A stretch of 22,755 bases of DNA from a virus, in the IMG/VR virus record IMGVR_UViG_3300035180_002292, positions 1-22,755 of that record; one strand, written 5' to 3'. Positions 7,755 to 14,845 of the stretch are shown piece by piece. The position numbers and the translations under genes were made by a program. Under the pieces are notes generated by a model, which worked only from the letters and a program-made list of their open reading frames with translations, did not search any database and was not told the DNA's origin. How positions within the stretch are numbered: the stretch's first letter is position 1; each line of letters starts with the position of its first letter.

Positions 7755-7858
7755 GGTTCGGTAGGCTATTCCCGTCTGGCAATTTTGGCGTCACCTATGG
7801 TCTTCCGCAGCCAGCACTTTAACGATGCACCGTTAGGTTTGCGCAAGCCTACCGAACC
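7755..7858 (-). ncRNA. Candidate structured RNA leader of thyX
   Basis: In the transcript, GGTTCGGTAGGCT (7858-7846) pairs perfectly over 13 bp with AGCCTACCGAACC (7767-7755). The 78-nt interior can fold into two further stems: TAACG/CGTTA with a 6-nt loop (7835-7820), and CTGGC/GCCAG (7814-7776) containing nested GCG/CGC and ACC/GGT pairs, i.e. a three-way junction. The closing stem ends 5 nt before the thyX SD. No known riboswitch class is recognised. The 3' end reads CCGAACC-A-CCA, superficially tRNA-like, but there is no T-arm or anticodon arm. A regulatory leader or processing structure is likely; the ligand, if any, is unknown. Confidence 0.55.
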
Positions 7859-7863
7859 GAAAA

Positions 7864-8451
7864 TTAAGAGTTGCGGGCGTCTACACCGCCTTTGTCTGCG
7901 CGGCCTTCCGCAGCTTCATTGCTGTATGCATCCGGGAAACGTACACGAAGTTTGACAATGTTGTCTGCCATAGCCATGCCAATGGTTGAACCACAGTGTT
8001 CTGCCAGTAGCGTCATGCCAATAAGAATCATTTGGGAGGAGGACATGATGCCAGAATAGTGGTCTTCATCGATGTTGGTATGTGCAATAACATCCTGTGT
8101 TATTGCACATATCTGCCCACAGTACCCGCCCAGCATCAGCGCCGTAGCCTCGTACATGCCCTCTATATGGTTGGGAGGCTCAAACTTGGGACAGCTGGAC
8201 AGTTGGTCCAAGTCCGCGTCAATCACGCTCCACATGATGGCAAGGTACCACATTACATCGCCAATTTCTTCCAGAATATGGACTTTGCGTTCCGCATCCA
8301 ATAGCTTGCCGTAAATAGCCATACGTTTCAGCTCGGTTGTCACCTCGCCAAGTTCCGTAATTAGGCCCATGCAGCTATGGCCCATTCGTTCGAGGATGGC
8401 TAAAGGCTTTTCTGTGCGAATTGCCAAAGGCACATATTCTTGTAAGTTCAT
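7864..8451 (-). CDS. MazG-like nucleoside triphosphate pyrophosphohydrolase
   Basis: A 195-aa protein with an all-helical MazG-type metal site: ITELGEVTTELKR supplies E33 and E36, and ILEEIGDVMWYLA supplies E61, E62 and D65 (the ExxE ... ExxD pattern). The C-terminal IVKLRVRFPDAYSNEAAEGR is typical of phage MazG-like proteins. These enzymes hydrolyse (d)NTPs, or (p)ppGpp in some phages, to monophosphates. The start overlaps the DUF1599 gene's stop by 4 nt (ATGA), so the two are coupled, and thyX follows. The substrate cannot be deduced. Confidence 0.85.
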   Translation of the reverse strand: MNLQEYVPLAIRTEKPLAILERMGHSCMGLITELGEVTTELKRMAIYGKLLDAERKVHILEEIGDVMWYLAIMWSVIDADLDQLSSCPKFEPPNHIEGMYEATALMLGGYCGQICAITQDVIAHTNIDEDHYSGIMSSSQMILIGMTLLAEHCGSTIGMAMADNIVKLRVRFPDAYSNEAAEGRADKGGVDARNS

Positions 8452-8753
8452 TCTGGTTTCCTGGTTGCTCGCTTTTTAGCGATTTGTTTTAAAAGGAGAT
8501 AGCCAATAAGATCCATCTCCACATCTTCGTCCTCGTCGTCTTGACGGTTACGAATTCGGGATAGCTTGTCATCCATACGAACATTAATAAGTTCCATTGG
8601 CGACACGCTGCTGAAAGTTTGAATTGGGTTAAGCGCTGCGTCCCCATACTTGCGATTTTTAGCAAGCAGCAGTTTCTGGATGCCTTGCATAACTTCGCCA
8701 AGGTCATTGGCGAAAATTTGCTGGGCGTCGTCGTAGGGTGGTGTTTTTGCCAT
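8448..8753 (-). CDS. DUF1599-family protein (nucleotide-metabolism associated)
   Basis: A 101-aa helical protein with the family pattern KNRKYGDAALNP, then MDDKLSRIRN and DEDVEMDLIGYLLL. The Asp/Glu residues in the last block could form a metal site like that of all-alpha NTP pyrophosphatases. In phages this family is commonly found beside thymidylate synthases, MazG-like enzymes and DNA-modification genes; to my knowledge Pfam now describes it as a nucleotide-modification-associated domain. It starts right after the preceding gene (TGA-A-ATG) with AAGG 9 nt upstream, and overlaps the MazG-like gene. The biochemical reaction is unknown. Confidence 0.8.
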   Translation of the reverse strand: MAKTPPYDDAQQIFANDLGEVMQGIQKLLLAKNRKYGDAALNPIQTFSSVSPMELINVRMDDKLSRIRNRQDDEDEDVEMDLIGYLLLKQIAKKRATRKPE

Positions 8754-8754
8754 T

Positions 8755-9180
8755 TCAGTTTACCTTCGCACGTTTGGGCAATACAATTTCCAAAGAAGGT
8801 GAACCGGGTTTAATTTCCAACACTTGGTCGAGCAAATGACGCTGGTCGTCTGTCAGCTTGCGGTACTCGCCTGTGGCTAACTCTGGGATGGTACGAATAA
8901 CATTTTCCAGCACAATGCCAGCCGCACGCAATTCCCCGGCCTTAGCTGTAAGCAACGCCACATCTGGCTTACGGGTAATGGGATACTTCGCTTTAATAAC
9001 CCAGCCTTCCGTCCCCAGTGGCACGCTATTAGTGCCCTCCACTGGCTCGGGGAATAGCCCCTTAAAAATCTTGGTACGCAGCAACATCTCTGCGCTCTTT
9101 AACGCCAACAATTGTGCTTGTAGTTCGGACCACTTATTAAGGTCGTCCTGTGTAACTGCATGCTGGGGGATTGCTGCCAT
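8755..9180 (-). CDS. Conserved phage protein, unknown function
   Basis: A 141-aa soluble protein: an N-terminal helix (LNKWSELQAQLLALKSAEM), a central GTEGWVIKAKYPITRKPD strand region, and a C-terminal EYRKLTDDQRHLLDQVLEI followed by GSPSLEIVLPKR. This ending is a pattern I associate with conserved hypothetical proteins encoded in phage replication modules. No catalytic motif is visible. AAGGAG lies 5-6 nt before the ATG. It heads the gene set leading to DUF1599, MazG and ThyX. Confidence 0.75.
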   Translation of the reverse strand: MAAIPQHAVTQDDLNKWSELQAQLLALKSAEMLLRTKIFKGLFPEPVEGTNSVPLGTEGWVIKAKYPITRKPDVALLTAKAGELRAAGIVLENVIRTIPELATGEYRKLTDDQRHLLDQVLEIKPGSPSLEIVLPKRAKVN

Positions 9181-9243
9181 TTCTACTCCTTGTTAATTGC
9201 TAAGGCTTAACTGTAACACGCGCTAAGTTAGAAAGCAAACAGA

Positions 9244-11703
9244 TTATGCTGCTTCCTGCGATATTTCTTTTGTGCCAAACGGTAGGTTTAAAATTCTATA
9301 GCACTTACCGTGAAATGCATACTTTTGGATTGCTTCTACCTTTGGTACCTCGGAAAGGAAGCCACCATCACATAAAGAACGTATGCTCATGTCCATGCTT
9401 GCAATCTGCCCTAACTTGTGGCTAGTAAAGCAGGACACGCGCTGGGTGTTAATTTGCAAATACTTCCGAGGAATAATACCATCTCTAAACATCTGCTCTG
9501 GTACACCGTAGCTTGCAGACAATGGATGTTTAATGTAGGTTACAGCAAGGGACAATAGTTTCTTTTCTCGGGTTGCATCGCTGCTACCAACTTCCCCTTT
9601 TTCTATCTTGCGCTCCATCATTTTGATGTCTCGCATAATAATGTCGTATGCCCACATTGCGTGTTCTAAGGTAATGGTTGGGAACGAAGGATTGTCTACC
9701 GAAGCAAGAATAGCAGAAATGCGATATACCTTTAGGTGTGCCCGGTTCCACATCTGTCGCCAGCCCTCGTTGTCAGTGCTGTTAATTTCCTTGTCGCACT
9801 TCTTGTCAAATACGTCCAGGAATTCTTCTGCCTCGGATTCGCTGCGTACCTCCACCGGATCTCCGCCAATCTTGTTGCATGCAGACGATTGTCGGTATAG
9901 TGCGGTTAGGTGCTCTACCAAATGGGCTGGCAAACGTTGCTTCAGTGTCTTGTTTGATGTTGGTCGAATACCGTTGTATTCCACCACAATAAACCGACTT
10001 AAAAAGCCATCGGCCATCATGCTATCGGTAAGAGCATCATAGAAGGTTCCTGGAGTAGTTTCCCCAATCATGCTATATGCAACACCGTTCACGCTGGCAA
10101 CGTTCTTTTCCTTATCCGAGTAGCCAAGACCACCGAATACGGAGCCGGGGCCTGACTTCTGGTACAGGTTTGTCATTACTGTACGAACCTGCTGTATGGG
10201 GCTGTCCCCACGTTCGTCACTTGCCATGCGTTGAAGCTTTTTACCAAACTCTCCAGAAATATTTAAAAAGGATGGATTTGCTGCAACTGCTTTGGTGAGG
10301 GCTGGCGCACTTACAAACTCTGAGTAATCTATAAACTCGGACGACTCGGGGCAGGAGTTCATTAGCTGGTTAATAATTGCGGATGGCCCACCGTGTAATG
10401 CTTCTTTACCAATAGCGGATTGCCCGACTAAAACAATGTAGAGGTTTAGGCCAGATTGTGGTATGCAAAAGGAACGACCACATACACCAGCCATCATGCC
10501 GAGTGCCGCAACAATAGAAACTTCCCGTATGGGCCTTGGGGAGATTTCGAAAATATAGCGTGCTATTTCTCCAACCATTCCGGGAGGCCATTCCATCGTG
10601 CTTCCGGATGCAATTTTAGGTAAATCCGTCGGTTCTGCCTTATAAGCAAAGGTCGGGATTGCGGAAGAGCCGACACTTGCACCGCTTTGCTGGCCTGCTG
10701 GCGCGGCTGGTGGTGGCATGGGTGGCAGTGTGGCTATATACGGGGCTATAGGGGCTTGTACGGGTGCCTGTATAGGTGCCACACCCGTCAACCGTAGCAT
10801 TAAAGCCCGTGCAATCTTTTCCCCTACCGCGCTGCTAACTTCTTCGTTTGCGGCAATGCTGCGAACCTTCTTAAGTGTAGTACCCAAGTAATAATCGTTC
10901 TTTACCGCTTTGTCTCGCTTACCCAATGCGCTCATCCGAAATAGTCGCAAAACTTGGGAGTTGGACTTGGAATAAAAAGCCAACATGGTAAGCAGTGCAA
11001 TGTCCGCTTCGGACTGGGATGGGTAGCCGTTGTCCATCCACAAGCCTTGCCAAAGGTTTGTAAACTTCAAAGCATTGTCCGCCCCGCATGCACGTTCGTA
11101 AATGGTTTGGTCTTCCTCTGTCTGCTCGTTATCCACAAGGGTAAGAACTGGGGCTTCGCCACGACGCATTTCGGCAAGAAGTGCATCTAGCAAATCTTGG
11201 TTTTCAACAATGGGGGCGTCAATCACGGTATCGCCTGTGCACACAATAAAGCGCTCTTGGCTGTAAACCTCCACCCCTCCCCTGCGTGCACCGCGCCCAG
11301 TATGACCCTTTAGCCATATGTGGTAACCCTGTCCACCCGCGCTACGCTCTGTGTAGCTGTGGAAAGCCATAATGATTTTATAGAAACGGTCTACGTCGGC
11401 CTGCGGTGTCCACTTCGTTTGGTCTGGCTCGTTTTGGGCGTTTTTAATGTCCAAATCAATACACACATATGGGTCTTCCGCAGACAACACAAAGCCCAGC
11501 CCATGCGGCGGATATGCTTCGGTGTAATCTTTAACTGTTTCAAAATCCGACCACCGTCTTGGGTCTGTCGGATCGGCATGGTAAAGTATGCCATTTCCAA
11601 TGGAGCAAGGAACTTTATATTTCCCGTGGGGGTCTGCCCCAGCAACGCACCACTGAGCAGTCCACTTTAGTTCTTCCGGAATGTTATCGTAGTTTAGTAG
11701 CAT
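9244..11703 (-). CDS. Bifunctional AEP primase-helicase (DUF3987-type)
   Basis: An 819-aa replication protein from the ATG at 11703 (a TTG at 11718 would add 5 residues). The N-terminal primase-polymerase domain shows the AEP triad: DLD (83-85), SAGGQGYHIWLKG with the catalytic His (about 118-130), and VEVYSQERFIVCTGD (about 140-155). A Pro/Ala/Gln linker follows near 315-350. The C-terminal half is a DUF3987-like ATPase with P-loop GQSAIGKE, then NISGEFGKKLQRM and MIGETTPGTFYDAL. The P-loop has Glu where Ser/Thr is usual. It would prime and unwind the phage template; PrimPol-type DNA synthesis is possible. It follows the HTH gene by 7 nt and probably shares its promoter. Confidence 0.88.
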   Translation of the reverse strand: MLLNYDNIPEELKWTAQWCVAGADPHGKYKVPCSIGNGILYHADPTDPRRWSDFETVKDYTEAYPPHGLGFVLSAEDPYVCIDLDIKNAQNEPDQTKWTPQADVDRFYKIIMAFHSYTERSAGGQGYHIWLKGHTGRGARRGGVEVYSQERFIVCTGDTVIDAPIVENQDLLDALLAEMRRGEAPVLTLVDNEQTEEDQTIYERACGADNALKFTNLWQGLWMDNGYPSQSEADIALLTMLAFYSKSNSQVLRLFRMSALGKRDKAVKNDYYLGTTLKKVRSIAANEEVSSAVGEKIARALMLRLTGVAPIQAPVQAPIAPYIATLPPMPPPAAPAGQQSGASVGSSAIPTFAYKAEPTDLPKIASGSTMEWPPGMVGEIARYIFEISPRPIREVSIVAALGMMAGVCGRSFCIPQSGLNLYIVLVGQSAIGKEALHGGPSAIINQLMNSCPESSEFIDYSEFVSAPALTKAVAANPSFLNISGEFGKKLQRMASDERGDSPIQQVRTVMTNLYQKSGPGSVFGGLGYSDKEKNVASVNGVAYSMIGETTPGTFYDALTDSMMADGFLSRFIVVEYNGIRPTSNKTLKQRLPAHLVEHLTALYRQSSACNKIGGDPVEVRSESEAEEFLDVFDKKCDKEINSTDNEGWRQMWNRAHLKVYRISAILASVDNPSFPTITLEHAMWAYDIIMRDIKMMERKIEKGEVGSSDATREKKLLSLAVTYIKHPLSASYGVPEQMFRDGIIPRKYLQINTQRVSCFTSHKLGQIASMDMSIRSLCDGGFLSEVPKVEAIQKYAFHGKCYRILNLPFGTKEISQEAA

Positions 11704-11710
11704 GAAGTGC

Positions 11711-11944
11711 TCAGGCAAATTTACGGGAGTTTATTGCTTCTTTCCAACTAGCAATAGCTGCCAGTATTTCGGGGGTGCGTTCCCACATCATGAGACGGCC
11801 CTCGCTTGCAATAATAGGCTCCGGCAAAATGCCACGGCGTCTTCCATACAAAAAACCTGTACGGGTGATACCAAGTTCTTTGGTAATCTCTCCCGCTGTA
11901 ATATACTTTGTGTCAAACACTATTTGACTGTTAGAGTTGTCCAT
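11711..11944 (-). CDS. Small HTH DNA-binding protein (MerR/excisionase-like)
   Basis: A 77-aa protein from the ATG with AAGG 5 nt upstream. It has a winged-HTH-like core: YITAGEITKELGITRTGFLY (helix-turn-helix) followed by RRRGILPEPIIASEGRLMMW, the basic wing seen in excisionase/AlpA/MerR-type phage regulators. The last 20 residues form a helix. It is the first gene after a strong promoter whose -10 box lies in a perfect palindrome, so autoregulation is plausible but unproven. Alternatives are a replication-initiation accessory or an Xis-like factor. Confidence 0.75.
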   Translation of the reverse strand: MDNSNSQIVFDTKYITAGEITKELGITRTGFLYGRRRGILPEPIIASEGRLMMWERTPEILAAIASWKEAINSRKFA

Positions 11945-11982
11945 ACTAACCTTGTAAAAAATGTGCGCTAGACAAGGGCGCA

Positions 11983-12012
11983 ATTATAATTGCCTTATGT
12001 TAAGACACGCAA
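11983..12012 (-). promoter_or_regulatory. Sigma70-like promoter with palindromic -10
   Basis: The minus strand reads TTGCGT, an 18-nt spacer, then a consensus TATAAT (11988-11983), placing the start near 11976, about 32 nt before the HTH gene. The -10 lies inside a perfect 14-bp palindrome GCAATTATAATTGC (11980-11993). A second dyad, TGCGC and GCGCA with a 9-nt spacer (11964-11982), lies just downstream. It is likely to drive the HTH, primase-helicase and perhaps nucleotide genes. Confidence 0.65.
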
Positions 12013-12042
12013 CCTGTATAGGGGGAGTATCTAAAAAATAAA

Positions 12043-12501
12043 TTAACTTAAAAGTCCTTCTTGCCGCATTGATAAAATATTTAACCCGGCCACAATAATG
12101 TGGTCAAAAAGAACTATATCCAATAACCGTAACATGTCTTTTAACGTGTCCGTAACCAGTATATCTGCCGCACTAGGCGCAACGTGCCCAGATGGGTGGT
12201 TATGTACCAGCACAACGAACACCGCATTTTGTAGCAACGCCTCTCGAACAATTTCTCGCGGATAGGTAGAGCACTGCTGTATAGTTCCGCGAAATAGCTT
12301 TTGGTGGTTGATTAGCGCGTACTGGGAATTTAGAAACATGCAGCCAAACTGCTCGACTTCCAACTGTCCGTACTCAATTTGCAACAGAGTATTTACTGCC
12401 TCTATGTTCTTAATGAACGTAAGTGGTTGCGTTAGTCGTTTAGATAAAATATCCTTTGCATTCTGGATAATTACATCTTCTTCCCATTCCGTATAGGTCA
12501 T
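12043..12501 (-). CDS. RadC-like JAB/JAMM domain protein
   Basis: A 152-aa protein with the RadC/MPN zinc site HNHPSGHVAPSAAD (His100, His102, Asp113) after a strand FVVLVH. The N-terminal helix-hairpin-helix part of chromosomal RadC (about 220 aa) is absent; instead there is a short helical region (1-45). This compact form is common in mobile elements and phages. The family's function is unresolved: despite the name, RadC is not an established repair enzyme, and a metallo-isopeptidase or nuclease role has been suggested. The start overlaps the one-TM gene by 4 nt (ATGA). Confidence 0.9.
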   Translation of the reverse strand: MTYTEWEEDVIIQNAKDILSKRLTQPLTFIKNIEAVNTLLQIEYGQLEVEQFGCMFLNSQYALINHQKLFRGTIQQCSTYPREIVREALLQNAVFVVLVHNHPSGHVAPSAADILVTDTLKDMLRLLDIVLFDHIIVAGLNILSMRQEGLLS

Positions 12502-12629
12502 ACTTTATACCAGTAGGTTCCGAAAACTACAACGCAAAGAAGGAGTGCTGCAATAATATCCCACACGATATCTTTACCCAATTTTTCGTGCTCGGCCTTG
12601 TAGGATTCTGCGGGCTTGTACTTACGCAT
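12498..12629 (-). CDS. 43-aa single-membrane-span microprotein
   Basis: This short frame begins MRKYKPAESYKAEHEKLGKD (charged N-terminus) and continues WDIIAALLLCVVVFGTYWYK, a single strongly hydrophobic segment at about 23-41. The start shares one base with the phosphatase stop (TAATG), and the stop overlaps the RadC start (ATGA), so it is tightly coupled on both sides; this supports expression despite its size. A small inner-membrane peptide is likely. Holin-like or membrane-anchor roles are guesses; no lysis genes are nearby. Confidence 0.7.
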   Translation of the reverse strand: MRKYKPAESYKAEHEKLGKDIVWDIIAALLLCVVVFGTYWYKV

Positions 12630-13108
12630 TAGAATTCTCCCGGTGCAACTTGCAAACATACGACACCATTACTTCTCCACATGTCTACAACCCGCTTACG
12701 GTCTTCAAATACGCATACCAGCCGCTCCCGGTCTTCATTCGGCAACTGTCGCAGCCAACGCTGCTTGAGCGCATCGTCATCTATGTGGTCACCCTCCGCC
12801 CGCATGTTAAGCATGTGGGGATGGCGTAGGAGTTCTACGGCAGAAAACATGGTGTACTTATGCAGCCACTCTATTGTTTCCTGGCGAACCATTTCGCTGC
12901 GACCAGTAAGAATCCAAATATCGCAATTGGTTCGGTCCAGTGCAACAAGGATTTGAATAATTGCTTTTACTGGTTCATCGTAAAGACATTCTTTGTAAAA
13001 CGATCTCCATTCCTTCGCTTCCAGAAAATGCAAGCGATGTTCAATATTACAAAGGGTGCCGTCAAGATCAAAGACGTACAGCGGGCGAATATTTTTGGGG
13101 GTGTACAC
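12629..13108 (-). CDS. HAD-family phosphatase, PNKP 3'-phosphatase-like
   Basis: A 159-aa HAD-fold phosphatase. Motif I is VFDLDGTLC (nucleophile Asp14, acid/base Asp16), motif II is ILTGRS (67-71), and motif IV is VFEDRKRVVDMWRSNG (133-148). The DR-VVDMWR ending and GDHIDDDALK segment closely match the phosphatase half of T4-type polynucleotide kinase 3'-phosphatase; the kinase half is missing. It could clear 3'-phosphates before ligation, or act on tRNA/RNA ends. The start is GTG with no SD in a C-rich leader. It forms a coupled cassette with the TM microprotein and RadC genes. Confidence 0.87.
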   Translation of the reverse strand: MYTPKNIRPLYVFDLDGTLCNIEHRLHFLEAKEWRSFYKECLYDEPVKAIIQILVALDRTNCDIWILTGRSEMVRQETIEWLHKYTMFSAVELLRHPHMLNMRAEGDHIDDDALKQRWLRQLPNEDRERLVCVFEDRKRVVDMWRSNGVVCLQVAPGEF

Positions 13109-13164
13109 GGTGCAGGGGTTACTAATTAGGGGCTGTTGTAGGGGCTACAGGGGGTAAAGATACC

Positions 13165-13181
13165 GGGGTAGGTACTACCCC
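13165..13181 (-). other. 7-bp hairpin in the leader of the phosphatase gene
   Basis: GGGGTAG and CTACCCC form a perfect inverted repeat with a 3-nt loop, located between the preceding gene and the GTG start at 13108. No T-run follows on the minus strand, so it does not look like an intrinsic terminator. A similar C/G-rich hairpin occupies the other SD-less leader at 15288-15307. Confidence 0.5.
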
Positions 13182-13214
13182 ACACACCCGCTATCTAATG
13201 GCCTTGTAGCGCGT

Positions 13215-13562
13215 TTAAAACGGCAGGTCAGTTTCCAAAAATTGGACAACGCCAACACCGTCCTCATCAAACGTTGCCACCACAGGCACACCAAGGATTT
13301 TGAACAGGACATTCGTGTAGCTGTTTTCGCCTGGCACTTCAAAGCGAATATCCGTAGCATTCGGATTGTTCTTCAGCAGGTAATGCGAAACTCCCGCGTT
13401 ACCTCCTTCCACGCCATGCAGCGTAACGGTGTTGCCCTCGCTAAGAGCGGTGTTTGCAAGTGAGATGCCCGGAGCCCAGAGCAGCAGTACGCACAGGGCG
13501 TAGAGGTGTTCGCGAGTGTGGTATGCGGCTTTGCGCGGGAAGAGGTTGAGGCTTTGTTTCAC
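13215..13562 (-). CDS. Unknown phage protein, hydrophobic N-terminal segment
   Basis: A 115-aa protein starting at GTG with AAGGA 6 nt upstream. After a basic start (NLFPRKAAYHTREH) comes LYALCVLLLWAPGISLANTA, which could be a non-standard signal sequence with an SLA-N cleavage site or simply a buried helix. The rest is beta-rich and acidic (VTLHGVEGGNAGVSHYLLKN, then ENSYTNVLFKILGVPVVATF), ending FLETDLPF. No family is recognised. It lies between the DUF2786-like and phosphatase genes. Confidence 0.7.
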   Translation of the reverse strand: MKQSLNLFPRKAAYHTREHLYALCVLLLWAPGISLANTALSEGNTVTLHGVEGGNAGVSHYLLKNNPNATDIRFEVPGENSYTNVLFKILGVPVVATFDEDGVGVVQFLETDLPF

Positions 13563-13578
13563 AATAGTTCCTTTGTGG

Positions 13579-14307
13579 TTAGTTGGAAATTGCTTTGGTG
13601 GTGCTTCGGCTTGCGCCTACCTGCGGGGACAAACTCACGCGGGCACCAAAGTCTTTGCCTGCATGAAATGCGTCGCTATCCGTTACCCCTTTGGTACGGC
13701 TAGCCGATGTTTTAAGTTTAATTCCTTGATCTGCCAGCCAAAGGGCATTTGCAGTGCGTTCGGAATTGGCAAGGTCAACTAGAACAAGCGCCGTTCCAGT
13801 AATGCTTTCTTTGTTAAGGCTGTCCTTAATCTCCCGGATACGTTCCTGCAACTTGCGCACAACACCAATTGCGAAGCAACGGGCTTCCGGTGCAATAGCG
13901 CTGCCATACAGGCGGGCGGCTTCCCGGCAAACTGACTTGACCACAAACTCACTCATGTACTGCGCAGTGGCAACGTTGGAGGCTTTGCCAATGAACACAT
14001 GGTCGGCCTGTTTTCCACTGTGGCTGCGCATGAAGTAATAGTTGCAGAAGAACAAATCCCCAACCAACCCAGCAATGCTACGTGCCCAAGGATACACAAC
14101 AAACGTCGCCTTCTGGCTCTCGCGCTGTTCCTGCGGAGTGCTATCGTGTGCCTCCACTTGGGACATACTTAGGTTGTGCTTCGCCAGCAGGTTGTACGCC
14201 ATGCGCAAAGCATTGTCGCGTTCGCCTTCGGCAGCGCCACTGCAATTTGCAAGTGCCATCATCTTTTTAACGCGGTCGATAATTTTGTCGGTGTTTACAT
14301 CAGTCAT
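13579..14307 (-). CDS. DUF2786-type phage protein
   Basis: Taken from the ATG at 14307, which has GGAG about 6 nt upstream (the frame is open further up, into promoter sequence), the protein is 242 aa. The N-terminus KIIDRVKKMMALANCSGAAE, then GERDNALRMAYNLLAKHNLS, is the DUF2786 signature. A second domain (about 75-200) has GLVGDLFFCNYYF, HVFIGKASNVATAQYMSEFV and a long charged helix, the arrangement often seen in phage DUF2786 proteins. The C-terminus is Ser/Lys-rich and probably disordered. The function is unknown; such genes lie in phage early regions. A promoter-like element lies 55-90 nt upstream. Confidence 0.85.
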   Translation of the reverse strand: MTDVNTDKIIDRVKKMMALANCSGAAEGERDNALRMAYNLLAKHNLSMSQVEAHDSTPQEQRESQKATFVVYPWARSIAGLVGDLFFCNYYFMRSHSGKQADHVFIGKASNVATAQYMSEFVVKSVCREAARLYGSAIAPEARCFAIGVVRKLQERIREIKDSLNKESITGTALVLVDLANSERTANALWLADQGIKLKTSASRTKGVTDSDAFHAGKDFGARVSLSPQVGASRSTTKAISN

Positions 14308-14361
14308 GAAATTCTCCAAATCGGTTGTTACGAATATGCCCTTTGTTTGGGGCATGGTGCA

Positions 14362-14399
14362 ATTGTATAGTGATATTAACAAAAGTTAACAGAAATTTT
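14362..14399 (-). promoter_or_regulatory. Promoter-like element, copy A
   Basis: The minus strand has AAATTTCTGTTAAC, then a second GTTAA and TATACAAT (TACAAT at 14367-14362), a shortened version of the element seen at 17378-17414 and 21022-21059. Six bases after the -10-like box lies an inverted repeat ATGCCC / GGGCAT with a 9-nt loop (14335-14355), starting about where transcription should begin. It would drive the DUF2786 gene 55 nt downstream. Confidence 0.5.
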
Positions 14400-14844
14400 A
14401 TTTTCTTTTAACTAACGTCTGAGTCACAAGTGTCGCGGCATTTACCATATCCCGTGGAGTCATTAGAGGGACTTGTTGTTCGTAAAGATCTAATGCTACC
14501 TTAACTGCCTCCATTTCGGGGCCTGTATAAAGTATCCGTTTGTTATACATTTTAACCCTGTCCGTCATCTCCCTCTGTGCATCCTGCCCTGCAACAGCCA
14601 CGGGATAGTGCTCCCGTAAACCATCGTGTTTTAGGCAAAGGATTGCGCAGGCGTTGAGGGCACCCGTAATCATATCCGAATCTCGAATTGTTCCGTAGCC
14701 CTTTATGAGCGCATCAAGCGACATGCGGTATGAGATTAAATCCTCGTCTACTACTGCTGGCTCTAACTTCGCCATATAGCCCAATAAATTTCCAACTTTG
14801 CGTTTTGGCTTATATGCCTTGCGAGGTTTCTTATTTGTTGCCAT
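14398..14844 (-). CDS. Unknown phage protein, basic N-terminus
   Basis: Taken from the ATG at 14844, one base after the stop of the preceding gene (TAA-C-ATG) with a GAAG SD, this is 148 aa; a longer frame lacks support. The first 20 residues are highly basic (KKPRKAYKPKRKVGN), suggesting nucleic-acid contact, followed by an all-helical body (SLDALIKGYGTIRDSDMITG, then VKVALDLYEQQVPLMTPRDM). No Cys motif or membrane segment. No family is recognised. Confidence 0.72.
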   Translation of the reverse strand: MATNKKPRKAYKPKRKVGNLLGYMAKLEPAVVDEDLISYRMSLDALIKGYGTIRDSDMITGALNACAILCLKHDGLREHYPVAVAGQDAQREMTDRVKMYNKRILYTGPEMEAVKVALDLYEQQVPLMTPRDMVNAATLVTQTLVKRK

Positions 14845-14845
14845 G

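Noticed and set aside
7751-7858. tRNA-like ends (GGTTCGG ... CCGAACC-A-CCA) before thyX
   Set aside because: The stem continues to 13 bp, the span is 108 nt, and there is no T-arm, D-arm or anticodon arm, so it is not a tRNA; it is reported as a structured leader instead.
13109-13190. 21-codon Pro-rich frame in the phosphatase leader
   Set aside because: GTG start without SD in C-rich sequence; Pro/Thr/Val composition is explained by base bias.
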